From an uncultured Bacteroidota bacterium (lineage in GTDB: Bacteria > Bacteroidota > Bacteroidia > Bacteroidales > CG2-30-32-10): a DNA stretch of 35,314 nucleotides. Positions 1 through 6,976 of the stretch are shown piece after piece; position 1 is the first letter of the stretch, and each line of letters starts with the position of its first letter. The notes under the pieces were generated by a model that did no database searches, was not told where the DNA came from, and worked only from the letters and a program-made list of their open reading frames with translations. The stretch is from positions 1-35,314 of the forward strand of contig CAISZK010000093.1 of assembly GCA_903889915.1 (NCBI GenBank), in the 5' to 3' direction. Made by a program: the position numbers and the translations under genes.

Positions 1-80
1 AGCCTAGATTGATGCTCCCCAAATCCAGTTTACACAATCTACTTTATGCTACCCAAGTTTGTGAACTCTTTTATAAAATT

Positions 81-206
81 TAATAGGTACATTGCTTTCT
101 TTTTTCGCAAAGACCTATTACCAAAACGCATTGTGTATGCGTTCTGGTATAATTGCGGATATTCAAATAATTTTTAGAGAATTGAATATTGATTGATCCA
201 ATATTC
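81..206. repeat. Three consecutive inverted repeats
   Basis: Three hairpins lie in a stretch without a convincing gene. The first has outer arms TAATAGGT (81-88) and ACCTATTA (113-120) with an inner TTGC/GCAA pair. The second abuts it: ACC..AACGCA (120-130) with TGCGTT..GGT (138-148). The third is a perfect 8-bp pair, GAATATTG (184-191) and CAATATTC (199-206). They could be the terminator region of a gene left of the window, a structured RNA or a small repeat element; nothing here decides. The rest of 1-464 holds a 7-bp repeat and a promoter-like site, both listed. Confidence 0.45.
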
Positions 207-247
207 CCCAATGACTGATTAATCCATTCCTCTTTACCTCTGTTTAT

Positions 248-275
248 CCAATTTCCAATTTCCAATTTCCAATTT
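248..275. repeat. 7-bp tandem repeat CCAATTT x4
   Basis: Four perfect head-to-tail copies of CCAATTT, followed by a degenerate fifth (CAAAC). It is noncoding and likely to vary in copy number by slippage. Confidence 0.85.
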
Positions 276-408
276 CAAACTTTCATTCTATTTTTTGTCC
301 ATATTCAGGCAAAACCTGTCCCAAATTGAATCAAATCTCCTTATCTTAAAATTTGGCATACAAAGCTATTGTTTTGGTTTTCAACAAAAGTAACCTGAAA
401 AATTTCTT

Positions 409-425
409 GTGGCACGAGTATTGAA
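409..425 (+). promoter_or_regulatory. Sigma-54-like promoter upstream of the DUF4402 gene
   Basis: The sequence reads TGGCACG (410-416), A, GTA, then TTGAA (421-425). This fits the sigma-54 consensus TGGCACG-R-N3-TTGC-W except that the -12 C is A. The implied transcription start, near 436, leaves a leader of about 30 nt before the ATG at 465. No TAnnTTTG element was found in this gap, which supports an alternative sigma factor. The -12 mismatch is the main weakness, and no activator-binding site was identified. Confidence 0.4.
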
Positions 426-464
426 AACTGTTATCGCAGTATAAACCATAAAAAAAACAAAACA

Positions 465-1052
465 ATGAAAAAATCAATTCTTATTATCGCAGTAGCGCTT
501 GTTTCGATGCTAAGCTTCAACACAAACGCTCAACAATCACACTTATCAACAGGCATGCACATAAATTCAGGCCTAGATGATCCAGCCGGTTTGATAATAC
601 CAAGCCAGGGAGGTGCAACTGCAACCGCCACAGCAAGTGCAACAGCAGACATTGTAATCCCTTTGGAAATCTCTAAAGATGTTGACCTGGTTTTTGGAAA
701 AATCGCCGCAGGTCCAAGTGCAGGTTCAGTTATCATCGCAACTGATGGTTCAAGAACTGGCAATGGTGGAGTAACCCTGATTGCTGCCGGTAACGTTAAC
801 AGCGCTGCCCAGTTTTCACTCATTGGTTATCCTGAAGCAACTTTCAGCATTGAACTGCCCGCTCTGATCACAATCACCAATGGCGGTTACCAGATGAACG
901 TGACTGATTTTGTTTCAAGTCTTGGCAACACATCAGCATTGGATGTCAATGGTGTTTCAACTCTTTCAGTTGGCGCTACCCTGAATGTTGACGCCGACCA
1001 GCAACCGGGATTATACACCGGTTCATTCGACATTACTGTTGCTTACAACTAA
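465..1052 (+). CDS. DUF4402 domain-containing secreted protein
   Basis: A 195-residue protein with a clear Sec signal peptide (about residues 1-22, ending ..NTNAQQ). A beta-rich domain follows, from about residue 50, that resembles DUF4402: ATATASATADIVIPLEI near the start, an alternating Gly/Ser/Thr/Val body, and the typical ending PGLYTGSFDITVAYN. DUF4402 proteins are small exported proteins whose function is not established; an appendage or surface role is sometimes proposed. The start is fixed by the signal peptide. The gene has its own sigma-54-like promoter and is followed by a hairpin terminator, so it appears monocistronic. TTATCGCAGTA occurs both in the leader (431-441) and in the coding start (484-494). 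Confidence 0.85.
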   Translation: MKKSILIIAVALVSMLSFNTNAQQSHLSTGMHINSGLDDPAGLIIPSQGGATATATASATADIVIPLEISKDVDLVFGKIAAGPSAGSVIIATDGSRTGNGGVTLIAAGNVNSAAQFSLIGYPEATFSIELPALITITNGGYQMNVTDFVSSLGNTSALDVNGVSTLSVGATLNVDADQQPGLYTGSFDITVAYN

Positions 1053-1090
1053 GGCAAGGTTAATCATACTAACCCTGATTATAATTGCTG

Positions 1091-1119
1091 AAAAGGCTGC
1101 ACAAGGTGCGGCTTTTTTT
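1091..1119 (+). terminator. Rho-independent terminator after the DUF4402 gene
   Basis: GGCTGCAC pairs with GTGCGGCT (8 bp, two G-T wobbles) around the 3-nt loop AAG. It is flanked by AAAA on the left and seven T residues on the right, 39 nt after the stop codon. Confidence 0.8.
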
Positions 1120-1191
1120 GTTATTTACTTTCCGTTGAAAGCAATTTCTTTTAAAATTTCAAACTCGTTAACCGAATGAGAGATTTTTTTA

Positions 1192-1222
1192 ATTGTTCAA
1201 GGCAAGGAATTTTGTAATTTTG
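1192..1222 (+). promoter_or_regulatory. Bacteroidota-type promoter of the DUF4160/DUF2442 pair
   Basis: A -33 element ATTG (1192-1195), a 19-nt spacer and a perfect -7 element TAATTTTG (1215-1222; consensus TAnnTTTG). The transcription start expected at about 1227-1230 coincides with the first in-frame ATG, so translation must begin further down, at 1263. Confidence 0.65.
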
Positions 1223-1262
1223 AGAAATGTTTGGTATTTCGGATTGTTTCAAAAAAATAACT

Positions 1263-1475
1263 ATGTCATCAACTCTTTTTATTTATAAAAAGTATCGTTT
1301 CTTTTTTAACAGCAGGGAAGAACAACGAAAACATGTTCATATTGCAACATCTGAAGGAACGGCGAAATTTTGGCTTGAACCGATAGTCAGCCTTGCTGAC
1401 TACTATAACATATCTACTAAAGAATTAAACATTCTAATGAAAATTGTTGAGGAAAAACAAAATGAAATCATTTAA
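1263..1475 (+). CDS. DUF4160 domain-containing protein
   Basis: From the ATG at 1263 the product has 70 residues. It shows the DUF4160 pattern: YRFFFNSREEQRKHVHI, then TAKFWLEP, then a helical end LNILMKIVEEKQNEII. An upstream in-frame ATG at 1227 sits on the predicted transcription start, so 1263 is preferred. DUF4160 genes are very often paired with DUF2442 genes, as here, and such pairs are suspected toxin-antitoxin or defence-related units, though the biochemistry is not established. The conserved HVHI histidines and the Glu/Lys of the AKFWLEP segment are candidate active or binding residues (inference). It overlaps the next gene. Confidence 0.85.
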   Translation: MSSTLFIYKKYRFFFNSREEQRKHVHIATSEGTAKFWLEPIVSLADYYNISTKELNILMKIVEEKQNEII

Positions 1476-1722
1476 TACTGGGACAGACACTTTAACCAAT
1501 AGTGTAACTTCAATTTCGAAATTCGGATTTTGGGTAATTTGTGGAAACAATGAATATTTTATTGCTTTCAAAAACTATCCGGCTTTTCAAAATGCTTCAG
1601 TTGAACAAATATTAAACTTGAAATTCCTTTCTCCGAAACAATTATCCTGGCCCGATCTTGATGTTGATATTGAAATTGACGCTCTTGAACAACCGAATGG
1701 ATTTCCATTAATTTTTAAGTAA
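1462..1722 (+). CDS. DUF2442 domain-containing protein
   Basis: An 86-residue protein with the DUF2442 hallmarks: an N-terminal strand region, FKNYPAFQNASVEQ in the middle (family: fP.L..at.e), and the closing motif LSWPDLDVDIEIDAL. The start at 1462 is preferred because GAGGA (1449-1453) precedes it at a fair distance; an ATG at 1444 in the same frame is possible. It overlaps the DUF4160 gene by 14 nt, suggesting translational coupling. In this family arrangement the DUF2442 protein is usually presumed to be the DNA-binding or antitoxin partner; that is inference. Confidence 0.85.
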   Translation: MKSFNTGTDTLTNSVTSISKFGFWVICGNNEYFIAFKNYPAFQNASVEQILNLKFLSPKQLSWPDLDVDIEIDALEQPNGFPLIFK

Positions 1723-1733
1723 CCCACATTTGT

Positions 1734-1752
1734 AAACAATAATAAATTGTTT
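1734..1752 (+). terminator. Possible weak hairpin terminator
   Basis: AAACAAT (1734-1740) and ATTGTTT (1746-1752) form a 7-bp A/T-rich stem with loop AATAA, 12 nt after the DUF2442 stop. No long T run follows beyond the arm itself, so its strength is doubtful. Confidence 0.3.
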
Positions 1753-1808
1753 CCTTCACCAATTATTGTTCAATGCTTTCCAATCTAAGCGCTCTTATTA
1801 ATTTTTCA

Positions 1809-1816
1809 TACCTTCG
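1809..1816 (+). promoter_or_regulatory. -7-like element upstream of recQ
   Basis: TACCTTCG, one mismatch from TAnnTTTG, lies 22 nt before the recQ start codon. No matching -33 element was found at the usual spacing. Confidence 0.3.
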
Positions 1817-1837
1817 TATCATTCAAATTATCCACAC

Positions 1838-3745
1838 TTGGACATTCACAAGATATTATTGAAGTATTGGGGGCATCTTGCTTTCCGCCCGTTGCAGGAA
1901 GAGATCATCAACTCTGTTTTGCAGGGTAACGATGCGCTTGCCTTACTGCCCACAGGCGGGGGAAAGTCTGTTTGTTTCCAGGTTCCCGCTCTTGCTGTTG
2001 AAGGTTTATGCCTTGTCATTTCACCCCTCATCGCATTGATGAAAGACCAGGTGGAAGGCCTCCGGAAGAAAGGCATCAAAGCAGTGGCGATCTATTCGGG
2101 CATGCATTACAGCCAGATTGACCTTGCTCTCGAAAACTGCATGTTTGGCGATATCAAATTCCTTTATCTTTCACCCGAGCGACTGACATCCGACACTGTA
2201 CGCCTTCGATTAAAAAAGATGAAAGTTAACCTCATCGCTGTTGACGAAGCTCACTGTATATCGCAATGGGGTTATGATTTCAGGCCACCATATCTGAACA
2301 TTGCCGAGATCCGCGAATTACTTCCCAACACTCCACTCCTTGCATTGACAGCTACAGCCACACCGGATGTGATCAATGACATACAGGACAAACTAAAGTT
2401 TAAAACAAAAAATGTTTTCCTGAAAAGTTTTGAAAGGAAGAATCTCACTTATGCAGTGATTGAAGAAGAGGATAAATACAACCGTTTGCTGCGCATTATT
2501 TCGAAGGTTAGTGGCAGTGGAATTATTTACGTAAGAAACCGCAGGAAGACCAAAGACATTTCGGAATTCCTGAATAAAAATGCAATCACATCAACATTCT
2601 ATCATGCAGGTCTTGATTCTGAAATAAGAAGTGCACGCCAGGATCAATGGATGAGTGGCGACAAAAGATTTATTGTTGCAACCAATGCTTTCGGCATGGG
2701 CATTGACAAACCCAACGTGAGAATAGTTATTCATTTCGATCTGCCAGATACACTCGAAGCATATTTCCAGGAGGCTGGCAGGGCTGGTAGAGATGACAAA
2801 AAAGCTTTCGGCATTTTGCTTTACAACGACGATGACATTATTACTGCTAAATATAATCTCGAAAATTCCTACCCGCCCATTGACGAAATAAAAAATGTTT
2901 ACAAATGCATAGGCAATTTCTTTAACCTTGCACTGGGCAGCGGCAGAGATGTCAGTTTCGATTTCGACATCGCCGCTTTTTCGGGCGCTTATAATTTAAA
3001 ACCACTTACAGTTTACAATTCTCTCAAGTTTCTCGAGAAAGAAGGATATGTTATGTTGTCTGATGGATTTTACCAATCATCTATGGTGCATATCAAAGCA
3101 GCCAAAGAGACTTTGTACAGATTCCAGGTTGAGAATAAAATGTATGATGGGTTTATTAAAACCATGTTGAGATCGTATGGCGGTATTCTCAATGATTTTG
3201 TAAAGATCAGCGAATCGGATATTGCATTCATATCCACCGGGATCACAAAAGATAAAGCCGCAGAATACCTGAGGAACCTTGACAAACTTGGCATTGTTTC
3301 ATACATTCCACAGAAGAACAGTCCGCAGGTTGTGTTTTGCAAAGAAAGAATTGACGAGCGGGATATTTACATTTCGCAGGAGCATTATCATTTGAGAAAA
3401 AAGATTGCTGAAGCCAAGCTGGAAGCGGTGATCCATTATTGTTCTTCCCGGCTTAAATGCAGAAGCCAGATACTGCTAAGTTATTTTGGTGAAGAATATC
3501 CTCAAAGATGCGGACAATGCGATGTGTGCCTCGAAAGAAACAAACTTGACCTTAGCGAAATTGAATTTGATTCTGTGATCGCACAATTGAAACCAATTTT
3601 AATGAAAGAGCTGAAGACATACGATGAAGCAATTCAAATGATCAAAGGTATCAGCGAAGAAAGGATAATCAATGCAATACGGTGGCTGATGGACAATGAC
3701 AAAATTGAAGCGAACGAAGACGGGAAACTATTCTGGAAGAAATAA
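1838..3745 (+). CDS. recQ: ATP-dependent DNA helicase RecQ (Bacteroidota long-linker form)
   Basis: A 635-residue superfamily 2 3'-5' DNA helicase of recombination and repair. Visible motifs: FRPLQ Q-motif region (17-20), Walker A LLPTGGGKS (36-44), DEAH (136-139) followed by CISQWGYDFRP, motif III LTATAT (170-175), and motif VI QEAGRAGRD (from 311). The zinc-binding cysteines C541, C558, C561 and C564 have the same spacing (x16, x2, x2) as E. coli RecQ C380-C403. About 150 more residues separate motif VI from the zinc site than in E. coli, and no typical HRDC domain is visible at the C-terminus. Translation appears to start at a TTG, giving MDIHKILLKYWG, which matches the family N-terminus; no ATG fits. 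Confidence 0.95.
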   Translation: MDIHKILLKYWGHLAFRPLQEEIINSVLQGNDALALLPTGGGKSVCFQVPALAVEGLCLVISPLIALMKDQVEGLRKKGIKAVAIYSGMHYSQIDLALENCMFGDIKFLYLSPERLTSDTVRLRLKKMKVNLIAVDEAHCISQWGYDFRPPYLNIAEIRELLPNTPLLALTATATPDVINDIQDKLKFKTKNVFLKSFERKNLTYAVIEEEDKYNRLLRIISKVSGSGIIYVRNRRKTKDISEFLNKNAITSTFYHAGLDSEIRSARQDQWMSGDKRFIVATNAFGMGIDKPNVRIVIHFDLPDTLEAYFQEAGRAGRDDKKAFGILLYNDDDIITAKYNLENSYPPIDEIKNVYKCIGNFFNLALGSGRDVSFDFDIAAFSGAYNLKPLTVYNSLKFLEKEGYVMLSDGFYQSSMVHIKAAKETLYRFQVENKMYDGFIKTMLRSYGGILNDFVKISESDIAFISTGITKDKAAEYLRNLDKLGIVSYIPQKNSPQVVFCKERIDERDIYISQEHYHLRKKIAEAKLEAVIHYCSSRLKCRSQILLSYFGEEYPQRCGQCDVCLERNKLDLSEIEFDSVIAQLKPILMKELKTYDEAIQMIKGISEERIINAIRWLMDNDKIEANEDGKLFWKK

Positions 3746-3748
3746 AAA

Positions 3749-3772
3749 AGTAGCAGTGGCAGTAGCAGTGGC
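3749..3772. repeat. 12-bp tandem duplication
   Basis: AGTAGCAGTGGC occurs twice in tandem just after recQ and before the glycosylase gene. It lies in noncoding DNA and is probably a slippage product. Confidence 0.8.
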
Positions 3773-3796
3773 AATAAGAAACCCGAAATTTATCCA

Positions 3797-4378
3797 ATGA
3801 GCAAACTTCAAAAATCATTTTACCTTAGAGAGGATGTAGTTCAAATTGCAAAGGAACTGCTGGGAAAATATCTTTTCACAAATCTTTATGATGAAGGAAA
3901 GACAGGAGGAATTATTGTCGAAACAGAAGCCTATGCCTGAGCAATTGACAAGGCATCCCATGCATATGGAAACCGCAGAACAAATCGCACTGAAGTAATG
4001 TTTATGGAGGGCGGTGTGGCTTATGTCTATTTATGCTATGGTATTCATTCCTTATTCAACATTGTCACGAATGTGAGAGATGTTCCGCATGCTGTTCTTA
4101 TTCGCGGGATAAAACCTGTTGAAGGAATTGAAACCATGTTGATGCGGTCAAATAAAACAAAGGTGAATGATCGCATAGGTATTGGTCCGGGCAATGTTTC
4201 AAAGCTGCTGGGGATCCATTTTTTTCAAAGCGGAGAATCATTAAACGGAAAGAAAATATGGCTTGAAGATAGGGGAATAAAAATACAGGAATCTGATATT
4301 GTCTCTGGTCCTCGTGTTGGAGTAGATTATGCAGGAGCAGATGCTTTGCTTCCTTACAGGTTCAGGTTATCTATATAG
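3797..4378 (+). pseudogene. mpg: DNA-3-methyladenine glycosylase (Aag/MPG family) with one in-frame TGA
   Basis: Read through one TGA, this is a 193-residue alkylated-base DNA glycosylase of the Aag/MPG family (base excision repair; removes 3-methyladenine and hypoxanthine). Seen: IIVETEAYA-(TGA)-AIDKASHAYG, then NRRTNRTEVMF, YVYLCYGIHSLFNIVT, HAVLIRGIKP and RIGIGPGNVSKLLGI. The motif residues E44, Y46 and H55 align with human AAG E125, Y127 and H136, and the stop (codon 48, 3938-3940) falls on the invariant glycine (G129). Nothing else is broken. Without readthrough, the peptide ends after 47 residues; an internal ATG at 3998 would give 126 residues lacking the catalytic glutamate. It could be a fresh nonsense mutation, a sequencing error or recoding. 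Confidence 0.88.
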
Positions 4379-4408
4379 AGAGTAATACCAATTGACACTT
4401 TATGGGAT

Positions 4409-4441
4409 ATTGCATTTCGCAATAAAAATTACTTACCTTTG
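4409..4441 (+). promoter_or_regulatory. Bacteroidota-type promoter
   Basis: A perfect -7 element TACCTTTG (4434-4441) with ATTG (4409-4412) 21 nt upstream. It would give a leader of about 85 nt for the gene at 4531. Confidence 0.55.
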
Positions 4442-4530
4442 TTTTCAGTTAGGTGAATCATCATTCAATTTACTTTAAACATTATTTTGAATTCAGACCC
4501 TAAGTAAGATCACAAGAATTAAAGGACTTC

Positions 4531-5190
4531 ATGAAAAAGAAAATGCAAATACTTTTACTGAGGAATGCTCAAATTATAACATTTCTATTTTTTCCCTTTA
4601 TTTCGTTTTCTCAAACTGATACGGCAGGCAAGATTAAATACACAAGTGATTTTGTCTTTAATGATGGCATCTACAAATCCTTTCAGGAATTTAAAAACGA
4701 TAGCCCTTCGGTTAAAAAATTCAACATTAAAAAAGTCACTCCTTATTCAAATCCAAACAACATCCGGCTGGAATATGTTTGTCCCGATTCTGCAACAACA
4801 GGACATAACTGTGAGCTGACTGATGTTTGGGGATACACCAAAAATGGTTCGGTTTACATTGCCCATGATTACTATGCATATTATTTCAAGCTTATGGTGA
4901 TAGGTGCACTCTGTCATTTCAGTGGTCTATCAGGCACCGGTTCAGTAATAGATGCAAATCAAATGACGCTGAGCAATGATGGCGAAAGTGATTATCAGCA
5001 ATACATGCTCGATTTTGAAACTGGCGATGTGAAACTTTTTAACTATAAAAATTTCTCAGCTTTCCTGTTGTCACACGATAAGGATCTCTACAATGAATTG
5101 CTGAAACAAAAGAAAAAAAGGAAGATTATTTTCAAATATCTTCTCAAGTATAACGAGAAACATCCGATTTGGTTTAAGGATAGAAGTTAG
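4531..5190 (+). CDS. Secreted protein of unknown function
   Basis: A 219-residue protein with an N-terminal signal peptide (positively charged start, hydrophobic IITFLFFPFISF, cleavage near FSQTD). The mature part is polar and ends in a lysine-rich stretch (about residues 188-207). No family was recognised. An alternative start at the fifth residue (4543) is possible. It has its own promoter and is separated from the convergent minus-strand gene by a two-way hairpin terminator, so it is probably a single-gene unit. Exported, probably periplasmic. Confidence 0.75.
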   Translation: MKKKMQILLLRNAQIITFLFFPFISFSQTDTAGKIKYTSDFVFNDGIYKSFQEFKNDSPSVKKFNIKKVTPYSNPNNIRLEYVCPDSATTGHNCELTDVWGYTKNGSVYIAHDYYAYYFKLMVIGALCHFSGLSGTGSVIDANQMTLSNDGESDYQQYMLDFETGDVKLFNYKNFSAFLLSHDKDLYNELLKQKKKRKIIFKYLLKYNEKHPIWFKDRS

Positions 5191-5210
5191 AGATTAGAAG
5201 ATAGCCATTA

Positions 5211-5237
5211 AAAAAGAGAATTGCCTCTTTACTTTTT
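5211..5237. terminator. Bidirectional terminator between convergent genes
   Basis: AAAAAGAG, loop AATTGC, CTCTTT, then a further T-rich stretch; T/A runs on both sides make it usable on either strand. It sits between the stop of the plus-strand gene (5190) and the stop of the minus-strand gene (5236-5238). Confidence 0.55.
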
Positions 5238-6975
5238 ACAAATCATAGTACCTGTTGTCAAGAGAGGTTTTTATTCCAAGGAAAAAATAATTTGTGGTTT
5301 TGTTTTCTATGATTGATTTTTGAGTACGGTAAATATAGCCTGCCTCAATTCTGAGATTCATTGGAGGCCATATCAGATAAGATGTTTTGAGACTAATAAA
5401 ATTCACAGTGGTTTTTATTCCCTGCCCGACTTTGTTGTAGAATTCTGGAACAACAATATTATGAACATCGGGCATGTAAGTATCATAAGTGGGTTTAAAA
5501 ATATCCTGCCCGAAATGAGTTCCATTGCTGTCAAGACCTGTCAGGTAATGCATGTATTCAACTTCAAAATACCATTTATCAACTGAATATTTCAGGAACG
5601 AAACACTTTCCCAGAAATTAGAACCGAGCGGGTCGGCCAAAGGTTGGTTGAAATGTGCGTAATTCTCCAACACCTCTCGATGTGAATAAGTGTAAGGACG
5701 GACATAATTAAACTCAGTTTGGAAATTCAGGTATTTGATTCCTGCAACATCAAAATATTTATAACCCAATTGCCATGCCTGCTTGTTGAACCATGAGCCC
5801 CATTTTATTGTAGAATCCTTTGGATGTAATAAATGTTTGAAGCCTTCCTTTACATCATTTAATACAAAATCATCAATCAGTAATTGCCCATAAAAGACAT
5901 GTTTTTTGCCAATTTTATAATGAGTACCTAAACCGAGCAAATCATTGTCCGGTGACCCGAGTGAGAATTCAACAGGGCGGTAAAATATAATCGGGTTGAA
6001 ATAATTTACATCAAACCCTCTGTTATGGTTACCCGATTTGCCTGCCATAATAACGGCTTCAAAGAGATTGATGTTAAGTCTTTTTGTAGCATCCCAACTC
6101 AGGAAATGAAAAGCGCCATACTTATTTTCCGCTTTAAACCAATTATCATATCCGGCCGTAATATCTTTAAAATTGGTGTAGAGGTTCACATATTTTATTT
6201 TCCAGATAGTAGTAGTGATCTTTAAATAAGGATAGCTGCATGCCGCGTCCGACAGGAAAAGCGAGCGAAAGCCGTCACCGAAGAAATTCTTTCCATACCC
6301 GCCTTCAAAGGTGAAATATTTCCCTGCATTTTTAGCAATATAAAACGACAGGTTGTTGTAACTATTTCCAGATTTATTGAAATGTGCATATCCTTGCCCG
6401 GGCACAACATGACTTTTGTTAATGATTGATTGAAGATAATCAGGAAAATTGGAAGCGGAATAATAATAAGACAGGCCTATCCCAGGTGTCTTGCTATCAG
6501 GTTTCAGCCAATACAAATTTGAAACATTAAAACCAAAGTTGTTTTCTGAAATAAAATTATCGTTAGCAACATTGATTCCCGGTGATACATCAACGAATAA
6601 ATTCATCGTTTTTAAAAATGACCAGGGGGCTAAGATGGTGCTATAGCAGGGATGATAACCATATTTTTCATAGCGAATGTTCAGTCTGAATTTCCCACTT
6701 ATTACCGGTATGTGCAGTTCCTTATAATAACACGGCTTTATCTCAGGATGCAGATTTTGGGGAACAATGCTATCCTCATTTCTCACATTGAAATAAAACT
6801 CTCTCGAAAACTTATTCACATTGCAGGGAATGCTTGAATAATGAATTAGCTGAGCTGAAACCGGTAGGGGAAATAAAAATGGGATAAACAATATGATGCT
6901 GAAAACACAGAGAAACACAGCGATTTTTCTCCGATGAACTCTGTATTCTCCGTGTCTCTGTGTTAAACTTTTCAT
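5236..6975 (-). CDS. RemB/Wzi-like outer-membrane beta-barrel protein (second of a tandem pair)
   Basis: About 579 residues from the ATG at 6975. It is clearly homologous to its upstream neighbour. Shared blocks include KNFFGDGFRSLFLSD followed by YPYLKI, FNPIIFYRPVEFSLGSPDN, and NQPLADPLGSNFWES. These blocks are typical of Bacteroidota proteins annotated as gliding-motility RemB or capsule-assembly Wzi family, predicted to be outer-membrane beta-barrels. The ATG follows the upstream stop codon by one base, so the two genes are surely cotranscribed. The first ~35 residues, including the signal-peptide core, are encoded by an intergenic-type repeat (6899-6968). A start at 6996 would overlap the upstream gene and is less likely. 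Confidence 0.75.
   Translation of the reverse strand: MKSLTQRHGEYRVHRRKIAVFLCVFSIILFIPFLFPLPVSAQLIHYSSIPCNVNKFSREFYFNVRNEDSIVPQNLHPEIKPCYYKELHIPVISGKFRLNIRYEKYGYHPCYSTILAPWSFLKTMNLFVDVSPGINVANDNFISENNFGFNVSNLYWLKPDSKTPGIGLSYYYSASNFPDYLQSIINKSHVVPGQGYAHFNKSGNSYNNLSFYIAKNAGKYFTFEGGYGKNFFGDGFRSLFLSDAACSYPYLKITTTIWKIKYVNLYTNFKDITAGYDNWFKAENKYGAFHFLSWDATKRLNINLFEAVIMAGKSGNHNRGFDVNYFNPIIFYRPVEFSLGSPDNDLLGLGTHYKIGKKHVFYGQLLIDDFVLNDVKEGFKHLLHPKDSTIKWGSWFNKQAWQLGYKYFDVAGIKYLNFQTEFNYVRPYTYSHREVLENYAHFNQPLADPLGSNFWESVSFLKYSVDKWYFEVEYMHYLTGLDSNGTHFGQDIFKPTYDTYMPDVHNIVVPEFYNKVGQGIKTTVNFISLKTSYLIWPPMNLRIEAGYIYRTQKSIIENKTTNYFFLGIKTSLDNRYYDL
6899..6968 (-). repeat. CACAGAGA-type imperfect palindrome, inside coding DNA
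   Basis: AACACAGAGA (6904-6913) is perfectly repeated in inverted orientation as TCTCTGTGTT (6955-6964), with related CACAG/CTGTG words between. Elements of this wording are usually intergenic in Bacteroidota; here the whole unit lies in the 5' end of the second RemB-like gene and encodes its N-terminus. Confidence 0.7.
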
Positions 6976-6976
6976 T

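Noticed and set aside
80-265. 61-codon minus-strand open frame
   Set aside because: It overlaps hairpins and a tandem repeat, has no family features and no promoter.
985-1179. 64-codon open frame overlapping the end of the DUF4402 gene
   Set aside because: It lies mostly within the DUF4402 frame-shifted end and the terminator.
3938-3990. Selenocysteine insertion (SECIS) after the glycosylase TGA
   Set aside because: No convincing hairpin of the right form follows either internal TGA, and the family residue is Gly, not Cys.
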